Of a stretch of DNA of 64,000 nt, positions 26,941 through 36,387 are shown in pieces; position 1 is the stretch's first letter, and each line of letters begins with the position of its first letter. The position numbers and the translations under genes are program-made. This DNA comes from Poritiphilus flavus (GTDB taxonomy: Bacteria > Bacteroidota > Bacteroidia > Flavobacteriales > Flavobacteriaceae), in the NCBI RefSeq assembly GCF_009901585.1, contig NZ_WXYO01000007.1, positions 124,001-188,000 on the forward strand, given 5' to 3'. Under the pieces are notes generated by a model. The model was not told the origin of the DNA, ran no database searches, and saw only the letters and a program-made list of their open reading frames with translations.

Positions 26941-28038
26941 TTAAAAGTCAATAATGCTGTCGTCTTTTTTCTTGCCTTTCTTTAGTTGCCTCTTTTTTTT
27001 GCGGAGTTGTTTTTTTGATGGCCCCAAATCAATATCCTCGGCTCCTTTGCCCTTTTTAGCCCTTTTCTTATTCTTCTTTTTGTTCTTCTTCATGCTGTTT
27101 TTCTTGATCGGACCAACGCCGTATTGGTTGTTCGGGTCCTTGGCGGGCAGGAGCTCATCCTGATGAAAATCAAAGCGGTAGGAAGCCCCGGCAGTGATAA
27201 AAATCCGCGATGGGGTGCTCTTGAAACTAGAACCCAGGTTGATGTCTGCCTGCAGATTCTCACTGATCAGATGGGCTACACCGCTGCGAATTAACAGATC
27301 TGAATAGCGGTCGCTGTCTATGCCCTGGTGCTCTACAAATACACTCCACTTTGGATTCCTGAAAGCATGCGAAAGCGAAACCAGATAGCTGAATTCGGGA
27401 AAATCAGTACCTATACGGTCGTAAGCGATATTAGAGATAAGCACGAATCTGGGCGTCAGCCTGCTTTGGGTTGCGACCATTACCCTTGGTGATATGGTGG
27501 GATCTCCAGCGAAGAAAGGATTATCCCCTAAAAGAAAGTTCGCTCCGGCATACACGGAAACCGAAGGGATAAGGTTTTTCAACTGAAAGAGATTGTTTGC
27601 CCTCCAGCTATAAAGATTGGGCTTATTGCGTTGCGGATCCTTGTATCGATCGTAAATGAGGTACTTCAGCCCGATTCGGTTCCGGTAGAAATTCGTTCTG
27701 GAATCCTCATATCCAATGAGCGGAACGCTTAGATTTTGATCCTGAAAGCGGCCCTCCCAGTGGATCTCCAGCTGCTCAAAAAACAGTCCGTACCTCAGGG
27801 AGAGGTCTGCTCCCCAAATATTGGATTCCGTCTCCGTTTTGCTGTGATCCTGCTGTTCATAAAATAAACCACCTTCGATCTGGAAGACGTTTTTACCTAC
27901 GGCATAGGCACTTACCGATAGTCCGGGCCTGTTTGAATTTATGACATCCGTGTATTGAGAAAACCCGGTTATGGGTAGCGTGAAAACGAGGAAAAGAAGT
28001 ACAGTTTTGAGAGTTTTCAATCCAAAGAGCCTGCCCAT
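26941..28038 (-). CDS. Outer-membrane transporter-like beta-barrel protein with lysine-rich tail
   Basis: The 365-residue protein has a signal peptide (cleavage near TGFSQ, residue 27). Alternating beta-strand patterns run to about residue 290, as in the MetA-pathway phenol degradation (PF13557-type) transporter family. From about residue 300 the chain changes into a highly charged tail with many KK and KKNKK blocks, ending KKDDSIIDF. The tail is unusual for a barrel protein and would face the periplasm or the surface. Function is unknown. Confidence 0.75.
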   Translation of the reverse strand: MGRLFGLKTLKTVLLFLVFTLPITGFSQYTDVINSNRPGLSVSAYAVGKNVFQIEGGLFYEQQDHSKTETESNIWGADLSLRYGLFFEQLEIHWEGRFQDQNLSVPLIGYEDSRTNFYRNRIGLKYLIYDRYKDPQRNKPNLYSWRANNLFQLKNLIPSVSVYAGANFLLGDNPFFAGDPTISPRVMVATQSRLTPRFVLISNIAYDRIGTDFPEFSYLVSLSHAFRNPKWSVFVEHQGIDSDRYSDLLIRSGVAHLISENLQADINLGSSFKSTPSRIFITAGASYRFDFHQDELLPAKDPNNQYGVGPIKKNSMKKNKKKNKKRAKKGKGAEDIDLGPSKKQLRKKKRQLKKGKKKDDSIIDF

Positions 28039-28067
28039 TCTATTGATTTTATTATTATTTTATGACT

Positions 28068-28104
28068 TTTGTACTGTTAATACAACGTCGGAATCGTACT
28101 TTTG
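28068..28104 (+). promoter_or_regulatory. Putative promoter of the YfhO/glycosyltransferase operon
   Basis: TTTG at 28068-28071 and the exact box TACTTTTG at 28097-28104 are 25 bases apart, slightly longer than usual. ATG 28125 follows 20 bases later. Confidence 0.45.
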
Positions 28105-28124
28105 ATATAAATTTTTAAAACATT

Positions 28125-28391
28125 ATGGGTTTTTTCAAAGTAGTATTAATCCTCCTTCTGGTCTATTACCTGTTCAAGATCCTGGCCAGATGGTTTGGAC
28201 CCAGATTGTTCAGTTATGCAGTGAAACGCACCGAAAGGGAATTTCAACAGCAATTTGAACAATTTCAGGGTCAATACAACTCCGATCAATCCAAAGTTGG
28301 AGATGTAAGTATTGAAAAAAAACCAACCAGCAATACCAAAACCTCAAAACCGGATATCGGAGAATACATTGATTTTGAGGAAATAGACTAA
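28125..28391 (+). CDS. DUF4834 family small membrane protein
   Basis: The 88-residue protein has one N-terminal membrane helix (MGFFKVVLILLLVYYLFKIL), then a basic amphipathic region and a polar tail ending DIGEYIDFEEID. This matches the DUF4834 family of Bacteroidota. It is the first gene of a four-gene unit, 20 bases before the YfhO gene. Function unknown; the position suggests a membrane accessory in surface glycan assembly. Confidence 0.85.
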   Translation: MGFFKVVLILLLVYYLFKILARWFGPRLFSYAVKRTEREFQQQFEQFQGQYNSDQSKVGDVSIEKKPTSNTKTSKPDIGEYIDFEEID

Positions 28392-28411
28392 CCAATACCC
28401 CAGACGACGCG

Positions 28412-30853
28412 ATGAGGAAAAAGGATGTCAACGCTTTCTTTGTTCATTTTTTTGCGCTTGTTTTTTTTGTTGTGGCCTCCCTGGCCTATTTCTACCCGGT
28501 CCTTCAGGGGAAGACGATCCGCCAGTCCGATATTGAGCAATACAACGGTATGGCCAAGGAGCAAAATGATTTCAGAAGGCGGACAAAGACCGAACCCTTT
28601 TGGACCAACGGTGCTTTTGGAGGAATGCCGACCTACCAGCTAGGCGCCAGATATCCGCACGATTACGTCAAGAAACTAGATAGGCTGATTCGTTTTTTAC
28701 CCAGGCCTGCAGACTACCTTTTTCTCTATTTTATAGGGTTTTATATACTACTCTGCTGTATGAAAGTGGATTACAGGCTGGCCATTTTTGGTGCCCTGGC
28801 CTTTGGTTTTTCCACCTATTTTATAATTATACTGGGAGTAGGGCATAACGCAAAAGCGCATGCTATCGGATATCTTTCTTTACTCCTCGGCGGCATACTA
28901 CTGGTTTTCCGTAAGAAATACCTATGGGGCTTTGTACTTACGGCTTTGGCCATGGCCCTGGAGGTACAGGCCAACCATTACCAGATGACCTATTACTTTA
29001 TGCTTCTTGTACTCGTTTTGGGTGCTGCTTACCTGGTGGATGCTATTCTGAAGAAATATCTAAAGCACTTTTTTATTTCTATAGGTATTCTAATGGTGGC
29101 TGTCTTGCTTGGGATTTCCGCAAACGCCACCGCTTTGATGGCGACCAAGGAATATGCGGATTGGAGCACCCGCGGTAAATCAGAGCTCAGCATAAACCCG
29201 GATGGTTCTCCAAAAGAGTCTTCAGACGGGCTTGATAAGGAATATATCACTCAATGGAGCTACGGGATCAGTGAGTCCCTGAATCTCTATATACCCAGGC
29301 TATTTGGAGGATCAAACTCCGAAAATCTGGGAGAGAACTCCAAAACCTATGACTATCTTGTAGATCAGGGGCTTCCCCGAACCAGAGCTCTTGAATTTTC
29401 AAGTGGTTTGCCTTTATACTGGGGAGATCAACCCGGTACTTCAGGTCCGGCTTACGTCGGGGCAATCATTTGCTTTCTGTTTGTATTGGCACTATTTCTG
29501 GTAAAAGGCCGGCTTAAATGGTGGCTGGTTGGCGGAACCCTCATGTCTCTGCTTCTTTCCTGGGGTAAGAACTTTGAGCTGCTTACCAATTTTATGATCG
29601 ATTACTTCCCACTTTACAATAAATTCCGGGCCGTTTCCTCAATACAGATCATTCTGGAATTATGTGTTCCCGTACTGGCAGTGGCCGGACTGGTTCAGCT
29701 TTTCAATAAGGAGGTAAGCGCGACTAAAAAATTAAGCGCCTTGAAGTGGAGCACCATTGTAGCCGCAGGCCTCTGTGTATTGTTATTTCTGATCAAGGGA
29801 ACATTTGATTTTGAAGGACTGAACGATGGGACCTATATCAGGTATTTTGGAGATGAGGTTATGGAATTGATCGTCCGGGATCGTGAAGCGGTGTATACGG
29901 CAGATACCATTAGATCCCTGATCTTTGTACTCCTGGCGGCCCTGTGTCTTTGGCTATTCATGAAGGGCAGGCTTAAGCAGCTTCCCGCGATCGTTGTACT
30001 AACATTGCTTACTGTGGTAGATCTTGCCGGGGTGGATAAGCGCTATGTAAACGAGGATAATTTTGTACGGAAGCGGCAGATGGATCAACCCTTCCGGGAA
30101 ACAGCCTTCGACCAGCAGATCAAACAGGATAAATCAGTATTTAGGGTTTATGATCCCGGGGAAGGATTGTTCGGAGCCCGTACTTCATATTTTCATCAAT
30201 CCATTGGGGGCTATCACGCGGCAAAGCCCGCTGCTATGCAGGATCTGTTCAGCTATCATATCCAGAAAGGGAATACGGAGGTTCTGAATATGCTGAATGT
30301 AAAATATGTGATACAGCAGAATGAAAATGGGGAAAACTTCGCGGCCTTAAATCCAGGGGCTAATGGTAACGCCTGGTTTGTGGAAGAGCTCAGGAAGGCC
30401 AATAATGCCAATGAAGAGATAAGCATGCTGGATAGCCTGGACCTTTCCAGAATCGCGGTAATTAATACTGCGAAATTCCCCGGAGTCTCCCGATTCGCTT
30501 TTAAGAAGGATTCTACAGCGACTATTTCCCTTGAAAAATACGAACCCAATCAACTTACATACAGAGCAACAAACCCTGAATCCGGACTTGCCGTTTTTTC
30601 CGAGATGTATTATCCCCATGGCTGGAACGCCTATGTTGATGGCAAACTATCTCCTCATTTCAGGGTAAATTATGCCCTAAGGGCACTGAAATTACCTGCC
30701 GGCGATCATACCGTGGAGTTCAGATTTGAACCAGAGCTTGTCCGGAAGGGTTCGAAAATTACCTTGGCCAGTTCTGTACTACTTGCTCTTATAGTTATTG
30801 GAGGTATTGGATACTCCTTATGGCGAAGGCGGAAAGAAGCCCCTGAATCTTAG
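28412..30853 (+). CDS. YfhO-family polytopic membrane protein
   Basis: The 813-residue protein has a dozen or so hydrophobic helices between residues 10 and 560 and one near the C-terminus, with a soluble loop of about 230 residues before it (MDQPFRETAFDQQIK to HTVEFRFEPELV). Motifs such as LQGKTIRQSDIEQ early and YYPHGWNAYVDG late are typical of YfhO proteins, which are GT-C-like membrane proteins linked in Gram-positives to glycosylation of lipoteichoic acid. Here it likely transfers a lipid-linked sugar at the periplasmic face. It precedes a GT4 and a flippase in the same unit. Confidence 0.88.
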   Translation: MRKKDVNAFFVHFFALVFFVVASLAYFYPVLQGKTIRQSDIEQYNGMAKEQNDFRRRTKTEPFWTNGAFGGMPTYQLGARYPHDYVKKLDRLIRFLPRPADYLFLYFIGFYILLCCMKVDYRLAIFGALAFGFSTYFIIILGVGHNAKAHAIGYLSLLLGGILLVFRKKYLWGFVLTALAMALEVQANHYQMTYYFMLLVLVLGAAYLVDAILKKYLKHFFISIGILMVAVLLGISANATALMATKEYADWSTRGKSELSINPDGSPKESSDGLDKEYITQWSYGISESLNLYIPRLFGGSNSENLGENSKTYDYLVDQGLPRTRALEFSSGLPLYWGDQPGTSGPAYVGAIICFLFVLALFLVKGRLKWWLVGGTLMSLLLSWGKNFELLTNFMIDYFPLYNKFRAVSSIQIILELCVPVLAVAGLVQLFNKEVSATKKLSALKWSTIVAAGLCVLLFLIKGTFDFEGLNDGTYIRYFGDEVMELIVRDREAVYTADTIRSLIFVLLAALCLWLFMKGRLKQLPAIVVLTLLTVVDLAGVDKRYVNEDNFVRKRQMDQPFRETAFDQQIKQDKSVFRVYDPGEGLFGARTSYFHQSIGGYHAAKPAAMQDLFSYHIQKGNTEVLNMLNVKYVIQQNENGENFAALNPGANGNAWFVEELRKANNANEEISMLDSLDLSRIAVINTAKFPGVSRFAFKKDSTATISLEKYEPNQLTYRATNPESGLAVFSEMYYPHGWNAYVDGKLSPHFRVNYALRALKLPAGDHTVEFRFEPELVRKGSKITLASSVLLALIVIGGIGYSLWRRRKEAPES

Positions 30854-30871
30854 ACCTTTATACGATTACAT

Positions 30872-32152
30872 TTGAAAAAGGTATTGATCATTACATATTA
30901 TTGGCCTCCGGCAGGCGGACCGGGAGTGCAGCGATGGCTCAAATTTACCAAGTATTTGAAGGCATACGATATAGAACCTGTTGTCTACAGCCCTGAGAAT
31001 CCTTATTATCCTATCACGGATGAAACTTTGCTGGATCAGGTGCCTAAAGGGCTTACCCAATATACACTGCCGATAAAGGAGCCTTATCGCCTGGCAAACC
31101 TGCTTTCGAGGGGCAAGACCAAAAAAATAAGTTCCGGGATTATAGATGATAAAAAACAATCTCCCATAGAACAATTACTGCTTTGGATACGAGGAAATTA
31201 CTTTATCCCGGACGCCCGTAAGAACTGGGTTGAACCTTCCATCCGCTACCTAACGGAAATCGTCCAAAAAGAGCAAATTGAGCAGATCATTACAACCGGC
31301 CCCCCTCACAGCATCCATCTTATTGGTCTGGGACTAAAACAAAGCCTCAACCTTCCCTGGATTGCAGATTTTCGGGATCCCTGGACTTCCATCGGCTATC
31401 ACAAAAAATTGAAACTTCGACAGTCCGCTCAAAAAAAGCACCTGGAAATGGAGCACGAGGTGCTGAATACCGCGGACAAGGTAATTGTGACCAGCGAAAC
31501 TACACGTAAGGAATTTGGGAATATCACCAAAAAACCCGTGGTCGTGATTACCAATGGTTATGATTCGGAATACACAGGCGGGGCTAACCTCGATGATAAA
31601 TTTACCCTTACCCATATCGGTTCTTTACTGACTGGCAGAAATCCGGCAAATTTATGGAAGGTATTGTCTGAATTGGCCGGTGAGAATGAGACCTTTCGTG
31701 CCGCTCTCCAATTGGAGTTCCTTGGCGTTGTCAGCCAGGAGGTTATCGACAGCCTGTATCGCTATGAACTGGCCCCTTACCTTAAGTTAAGGGGATACGT
31801 GTCTCACCATCAGGTGCTGAGAAGACAACGCAGCGCACAGATATTGCTGTTGATTGAGATAGATTCTCATGAAACCAAGGGCATAATACCCGGAAAGTTA
31901 TTTGAGTATATTGCGGCCAGGAGACCCATTCTGGCTGTGGGTCCGAAAGATTGGGACGCCGGTCAGATAGTCCGTGACACCAAAACCGGAAGGGTCTTTG
32001 ATTATGCTGAACACACAGAACTAAAGGAAACCGTATACCAATGGTTCCAGAAATTTAGAAAAGGGAAATTAGACTGGAATGGGGAGCAGTTTGAGAAATA
32101 CAGCCGGCGTGAGCTCACAGCAAGATTAGCAGAAGAACTGGAATGGGAATAG
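30872..32152 (+). CDS. Glycosyltransferase family 4-like protein
   Basis: The 426-residue protein begins with TTG at 30872 (first residues KKVLIITYYWPPAGGPG), the canonical start of this glycosyltransferase group, and no upstream in-frame ATG exists near the YfhO stop 18 bases earlier. A GT-B fold is suggested by the N-terminal ADFRDPW motif and the C-terminal donor site with GIIPGKLFEYIAARRPILAVG. It probably adds a sugar to a lipid-linked acceptor on the cytoplasmic face. Its 3' end overlaps the flippase gene by 10 bases. Confidence 0.88.
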   Translation: MKKVLIITYYWPPAGGPGVQRWLKFTKYLKAYDIEPVVYSPENPYYPITDETLLDQVPKGLTQYTLPIKEPYRLANLLSRGKTKKISSGIIDDKKQSPIEQLLLWIRGNYFIPDARKNWVEPSIRYLTEIVQKEQIEQIITTGPPHSIHLIGLGLKQSLNLPWIADFRDPWTSIGYHKKLKLRQSAQKKHLEMEHEVLNTADKVIVTSETTRKEFGNITKKPVVVITNGYDSEYTGGANLDDKFTLTHIGSLLTGRNPANLWKVLSELAGENETFRAALQLEFLGVVSQEVIDSLYRYELAPYLKLRGYVSHHQVLRRQRSAQILLLIEIDSHETKGIIPGKLFEYIAARRPILAVGPKDWDAGQIVRDTKTGRVFDYAEHTELKETVYQWFQKFRKGKLDWNGEQFEKYSRRELTARLAEELEWE

Positions 32153-33597
32153 TCTTTAGACAGTCGCTCAACAACACAATTATCACCTATATTGGTTTTG
32201 GAATAGGGGCAATTAATACGCTCTTTCTTTATACCCGTTTCCTTACAGAAGAATACTTTGGCCTTGTAGGTGTAATACTGTCTACCTCTGCCATCTTAGC
32301 CCCTCTATTGGCCTTTGGTGTGCCGAATACCATCGTTAAATATTACAGCAGCTTTACAGAACAAAAGTCTACCGATGGTTTCCTTAGTCTGATGTTGTTG
32401 CTACCGCTGCTATTCATTTTGCCACTTGCACTTATTAGTTATGTTGCCAATACCGCGATAGGGGAGTTCCTTGCCAGGGAGAATACCATTGTAAAAGACT
32501 ATGTCTGGTACATCTTTCTCATTGGGATGGCCATGGCCTATTTTGAAGTATTTTTTTCCTGGTCCAAGGTTCAGTTGCGATCAGTATTCGGAAATTTTCT
32601 GAAGGAGGTCTTTGTCAGGGCAATCGTTAGTATTTTATTGATACTGGTGTACCTGGAGCTCATTACGGTTGATCTCTTTCTTAAAGCCCTGGTAGGGGCC
32701 TATCTGCTGAGGACGATAATTATGAAGATCTATGCCTACTTGCTGAGATCTCCGAAACTCCGCCTTGTTTTCCCACAAAATACATCAGCTGTATTAAAAT
32801 ACAGTGGGTTGATGATCCTCGGGGCTTCAGCCGCGGTCCTGGTACTTGAAATAGACCGTTTTATGATCAATCAGTTTATCAGGATAGAGAATGTCGCTTA
32901 TTACAGTGTGGCGATCTTTATAGCAGCCGTGATCGCGGTCCCGTCCAGAGCTATGCATCAGATCACATACCCCCTGACGGCAGAATTACTGAACAAAAAA
33001 GACCTCGCGGGCCTTAAGCAATTGTACAAAAAGAGCTCACTGACCCTTTATATTGCCGCCGGACTGGTATTCCTACTGATCGTCCTGAATCTCACGGACC
33101 TTTACGCCTTGCTTCCGGAATCTTACAGGGGCGGATTTACCGTAGTCTTCCTGGTTGGACTAGCCAAAGTTTACGATGCCCTGCTGGGGAATAATAATGC
33201 CATACTTTTTAGTTCGGACTATTATAAGACGGTTTTGATCTTTGGCGCGTTTTTGGCCGTGCTTACAGTGCTGTTCAATTTGTGGCTGATTCCCGCTTAT
33301 GGGCTAAATGGGGCGGCAATTGCCACTTTTCTGGCAATCTTTCTTTACAATACGACCAAGGTGGTTTTTGTAAAGCTAAAGTTCGGATTTCTTCCGCTTA
33401 GCCCAGAAACATTCAAAATTACCGGGCTTTTGATTTTCACGGGCTTGTTGTTTTACTTTCTACAATTTCCATTTCACCCCATCATCAATATCGCTATCAA
33501 AAGCGCCCTGATGGTTGCCATGTATATTGGGGTATTGTTCCGCTTTAAGATATCCTCCGATGTCTTTGGGGTCCTTTCAAAGTTCCTGAGACGATAG
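32143..33597 (+). CDS. Oligosaccharide flippase (Wzx/MATE-like)
   Basis: The 484-residue protein has about 12-14 hydrophobic helices across its whole length, starting MGIVFRQSLNNTIITYIGFG. This is the polysaccharide_synt/MVF fold that flips lipid-linked glycans across the inner membrane. The start overlaps the GT4 gene by 10 bases, which implies coupled translation. With YfhO and GT4 it forms a surface-polysaccharide or glycolipid unit. No polymerase or ligase gene lies nearby, so the product is unknown. Confidence 0.9.
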   Translation: MGIVFRQSLNNTIITYIGFGIGAINTLFLYTRFLTEEYFGLVGVILSTSAILAPLLAFGVPNTIVKYYSSFTEQKSTDGFLSLMLLLPLLFILPLALISYVANTAIGEFLARENTIVKDYVWYIFLIGMAMAYFEVFFSWSKVQLRSVFGNFLKEVFVRAIVSILLILVYLELITVDLFLKALVGAYLLRTIIMKIYAYLLRSPKLRLVFPQNTSAVLKYSGLMILGASAAVLVLEIDRFMINQFIRIENVAYYSVAIFIAAVIAVPSRAMHQITYPLTAELLNKKDLAGLKQLYKKSSLTLYIAAGLVFLLIVLNLTDLYALLPESYRGGFTVVFLVGLAKVYDALLGNNNAILFSSDYYKTVLIFGAFLAVLTVLFNLWLIPAYGLNGAAIATFLAIFLYNTTKVVFVKLKFGFLPLSPETFKITGLLIFTGLLFYFLQFPFHPIINIAIKSALMVAMYIGVLFRFKISSDVFGVLSKFLRR

Positions 33598-33688
33598 ACC
33601 TGAATACCAGTCTTATAAAGTCCCTATCTGTTGTTTTTTTTGTAACTTATTAGGAAATTTACTACAACACTTGTAAAACCCGTTAGCT

Positions 33689-34432
33689 ATGAATACAATT
33701 CGATTTTTTTATTTTCTGATACCTGCACTTTTGCTGATTTCCTGCGGAAGTGACGATGGAGGATCTTCCAATCCCACACCTGCAACTGCAGGCGACATTA
33801 GCGGTTCGGTTAATTTGTACGATTCCGGTACTACCCAATTAAGCGGTGCTGATATGACAATTACTGTTGAAGGGACCAGCCCACTTATAACTACTACCAC
33901 GGATGCCAACGGAGAATTTACGCTATCAGAGGTACCCTTTGGGACCTATACTATCGCATACTCCAAAACCGGCTATGGAACCTTTAAGCAATTCAATATC
34001 GCCCATAATAATGAAAATGGTACCTCAATTACCGTAGCTCCCTCACTAGGCCAATTATCGCCTACAGAGGTTTTATCCGTTGATATCACCATAAACACGA
34101 ATGAAGTGGAGATCGAGAAAAGCCTGGATCCCCCGGCCAGCAGCAATGATCGGAGATACTTCAGAATATTCTTCGGTAGTGATGACACGGTCAGTAATAC
34201 AAATTTTGTGGCCGTTGCACCAACGCTTGAAACCGGATCAGAACCAAGTACCACTACCTATTCGGTTTCGGAACTTATGGATCTGGGTTTACAGTCCGGA
34301 AGTACTGTTTTTGTCCGGGTGTACGGGGATTCATTCTTTGGCAACTCCTATAACGATCCAGGTCTTGGCAGGGAGGTGTTTCCAAATCTTAACGCCAATT
34401 CAGCAAGCCCGGTTTCTTTTGTAGTACCATAG
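33689..34432 (+). CDS. Surface lipoprotein with carboxypeptidase-regulatory-like domain
   Basis: The 247-residue protein has a lipoprotein signal ending ISCGSDDGG; the acidic residues just after the cysteine resemble the flavobacterial surface-export signal. Residues about 35-125 form a carboxypeptidase-D regulatory-like beta-sandwich (SGSVNLYDSGTTQLSGADMT, DANGEFTLSEVPFGTYTI). A C-terminal beta-rich domain follows. It is likely an outer-surface binding protein. There is no clear operon partner; the polysaccharide unit ends 91 bases upstream. Confidence 0.8.
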   Translation: MNTIRFFYFLIPALLLISCGSDDGGSSNPTPATAGDISGSVNLYDSGTTQLSGADMTITVEGTSPLITTTTDANGEFTLSEVPFGTYTIAYSKTGYGTFKQFNIAHNNENGTSITVAPSLGQLSPTEVLSVDITINTNEVEIEKSLDPPASSNDRRYFRIFFGSDDTVSNTNFVAVAPTLETGSEPSTTTYSVSELMDLGLQSGSTVFVRVYGDSFFGNSYNDPGLGREVFPNLNANSASPVSFVVP

Positions 34433-34495
34433 CTTTTTCCTTTCGGCTTTCTGAGGCGGCTAAGTTCAGGTTATACAAGGCATAAGCAAAGAAAT

Positions 34496-34963
34496 TCAAT
34501 TGTTGATAAGGGCAATTTTTTCGTTTACCTTATCGATAAACCCATGAAGATAGACAGGGACATTATCCTTGGCCTGGTCAATTCTCCAGGTTCTTTTGAC
34601 ACCCATACCGGAATATTGGATCATTAATCCGCCTCCGTCTGCGCAATCCGGGCAACCAAAGAACTGCTCTTCAGAGTTGAGCAGTCGATCGGGGAAAAAG
34701 TCTGCCAGATCCCTTACCTGCTCAAATACCGCATTATCCAGCTCTACAAAGTTCGTTTCTCTTCCGGAATAGTCGTCAACGGTGTCTTCATATAGTTTAG
34801 AGCCGGTCAGTTTGAAGGTTTCTACGCATCCTTCGCCAATGCACTCACCATAGAAATGACCAAAAATTAAAAAGTTACCCTCATTCAGCGCAATGCCATC
34901 ATCATCATTATTACAGCTAACTAAAACGGTTAGCGCCAGCAAAAAGAATAAAACTTTTCTCAT
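34496..34963 (-). CDS. Lipoprotein of unknown function
   Basis: The 155-residue protein is taken from ATG 34963; a longer open frame would run back through the terminator at 35045, so it was rejected. The signal MRKVLFFLLALTVLVSC ends in a lipobox, followed by NNDDDG, an acidic surface-export-type sequence. Cysteine pairs occur at GECIGEGC and GCPDC, suggesting disulfides. No family recognised. It is downstream of the Arg-rich protein gene on the same strand, but separated by that gene's terminator. Confidence 0.75.
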   Translation of the reverse strand: MRKVLFFLLALTVLVSCNNDDDGIALNEGNFLIFGHFYGECIGEGCVETFKLTGSKLYEDTVDDYSGRETNFVELDNAVFEQVRDLADFFPDRLLNSEEQFFGCPDCADGGGLMIQYSGMGVKRTWRIDQAKDNVPVYLHGFIDKVNEKIALINN

Positions 34964-35044
34964 AGGTTGTTTTAATAGAAGACTTGGAAATCCCGGGATG
35001 GTTGCGTTGCTGTTGGATCCTGTTCTCTCCCGTATCCTGGGCAT

Positions 35045-35081
35045 TAAAAAAGCCCCGCGGGGACGAATCCACCGCGGAGCT
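35045..35081 (-). terminator. Hairpin terminator of the Arg-rich protein gene
   Basis: On the reverse strand AGCTCCGCGG pairs with CCGCGGGGCT (one bulge each) and a T6 run follows at 35045-35050. Confidence 0.8.
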
Positions 35082-35109
35082 AAACAACTAACCAACCTAA
35101 AAACTATTT

Positions 35110-36387
35110 TTACTGCACTCTCGTGCTTCTGCTTCTTGTATTACTCTTTCCGCTTCTTGAGCTTCTTGAAACCGATTTATTATTGCTTCTTTTCACTGAG
35201 CTTCGGCTTACTGTGCTCTTGTTTGCGGAACTTCTGCTCCCAGATCGGGAGGCAACGCTTCGCTGTGTCCTGTTACTTTTGGTAGCTACCGTTCGCTTAC
35301 TTGCAGACCTGCTCTCAGGTTTCCTATAAGTAGTACTGGTACTCCTCTTCACTGTGGTGCTCCTTGGCGTCTTGGTAACTGTCCTTTTGGTAACTGTCCT
35401 TTTGGTAACAGTCCTATCGGCTCCGTTGCGTACAGAACGAGCTTCTCCTTTTCTAAAGTTACTTCGTTCCGGACCTCTGTTCCTATCTACATTGCTTCGG
35501 TTAACAGTTCGTCTTGCGTTTTCAGTCTTAACTGTATTACTTCGGCGTACGTTTCTGTCGTTGGTAACAGCATCTCCTCTTCGTGAAACATTCCTATTGC
35601 TTCTTCCAACCTTGTCATATCTCGCTGTTACATCCCTGTTACTTCGCAGACCATCATTTCTTGAACTTCTGAAATCCCTGGCTACTACCCGCTTATCATT
35701 GCGATAGATGTTAGACCTTCTGTGGGTTCTGTCGTTCCTGTGATCATACCTGTAGGTTCTTCCAATCCGGGCATACGCTCTTCTTGTGTTAAACCTGTAA
35801 GGTCTGTACCAGGTATACCTAATTGGGCTGTAAAACCTTCTGTAGGGCCTGTCATACACCAGGCAGAATCCTACGGCTGGTCTAACGAAAAACCTGTGAA
35901 ACGGTCTGTATACATAGTAACGATTGAAAGGGTTTATAAAACCGGTGTAGTAATCAAACACACCTCTGTTATTATAGTATACATGTAATCCACCTATTCG
36001 TCTTACCCTGTTATTTCTATACCAGACATTCACATCTCCGATCTGGGAAACCCGTCCGTAATAATCGTAAAAAACGGGTACGTTCTCTACCTGGATCACC
36101 GCTCCGTAATCGTCGTACTGAACAAAGGGATCGTAGTTGAAACCAGAGTTAAAAGTGATGCTCACGTTCCTGGAGTGAAAACCCGCGTTAAAATTTGCAC
36201 GGTTATCAATGTAAAAGTCAAATTCCCCATCCGGATATACCGCGAACGTAATGCCGTTCTCAACAAATATGAACGAGTTGTTGTACCTGATAGCATTGCG
36301 TAGGGCAACCTTATCTTCAGCTGTAGCAGCAGTGGTACTCAATGTTCCTAATGTCAGGGCCGTTAATAAGAGTACAAATCTTTTCAT
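35110..36387 (-). CDS. Secreted protein with Arg/Ser/Asn-rich low-complexity C-terminal half
   Basis: The 425-residue protein has a signal peptide (MKRFVLLLTALTLGTLSTTAATA). Residues about 25-200 are a Tyr/Phe/Asn-rich domain with repeated strand patterns (VYPDGEFDFYI, VFYDYYGRV, VYYNNRGVFDYY). From about 215 to the end the chain is dominated by Arg, Ser, Asn, Thr and Lys, including a TVTKR repeat coded by three 15-bp units at 35371-35415. The tail is extremely basic. Binding to nucleic acid, polysaccharide or membrane is possible; no function is known for the family. Confidence 0.75.
   Translation of the reverse strand: MKRFVLLLTALTLGTLSTTAATAEDKVALRNAIRYNNSFIFVENGITFAVYPDGEFDFYIDNRANFNAGFHSRNVSITFNSGFNYDPFVQYDDYGAVIQVENVPVFYDYYGRVSQIGDVNVWYRNNRVRRIGGLHVYYNNRGVFDYYTGFINPFNRYYVYRPFHRFFVRPAVGFCLVYDRPYRRFYSPIRYTWYRPYRFNTRRAYARIGRTYRYDHRNDRTHRRSNIYRNDKRVVARDFRSSRNDGLRSNRDVTARYDKVGRSNRNVSRRGDAVTNDRNVRRSNTVKTENARRTVNRSNVDRNRGPERSNFRKGEARSVRNGADRTVTKRTVTKRTVTKTPRSTTVKRSTSTTYRKPESRSASKRTVATKSNRTQRSVASRSGSRSSANKSTVSRSSVKRSNNKSVSRSSRSGKSNTRSRSTRVQ
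35371..35415. repeat. Three 15-bp tandem units inside the Arg-rich gene
   Basis: CTTGGTAACTGTCCT, TTTGGTAACTGTCCT and TTTGGTAACAGTCCT are consecutive. On the coding strand they encode repeated RTVTK residues. Confidence 0.85.

Noticed and set aside
34964-35095. N-terminal extension of the lipoprotein at 34496
   Set aside because: It would start inside the terminator region of the upstream gene and remove the lipoprotein signal from the N-terminus.
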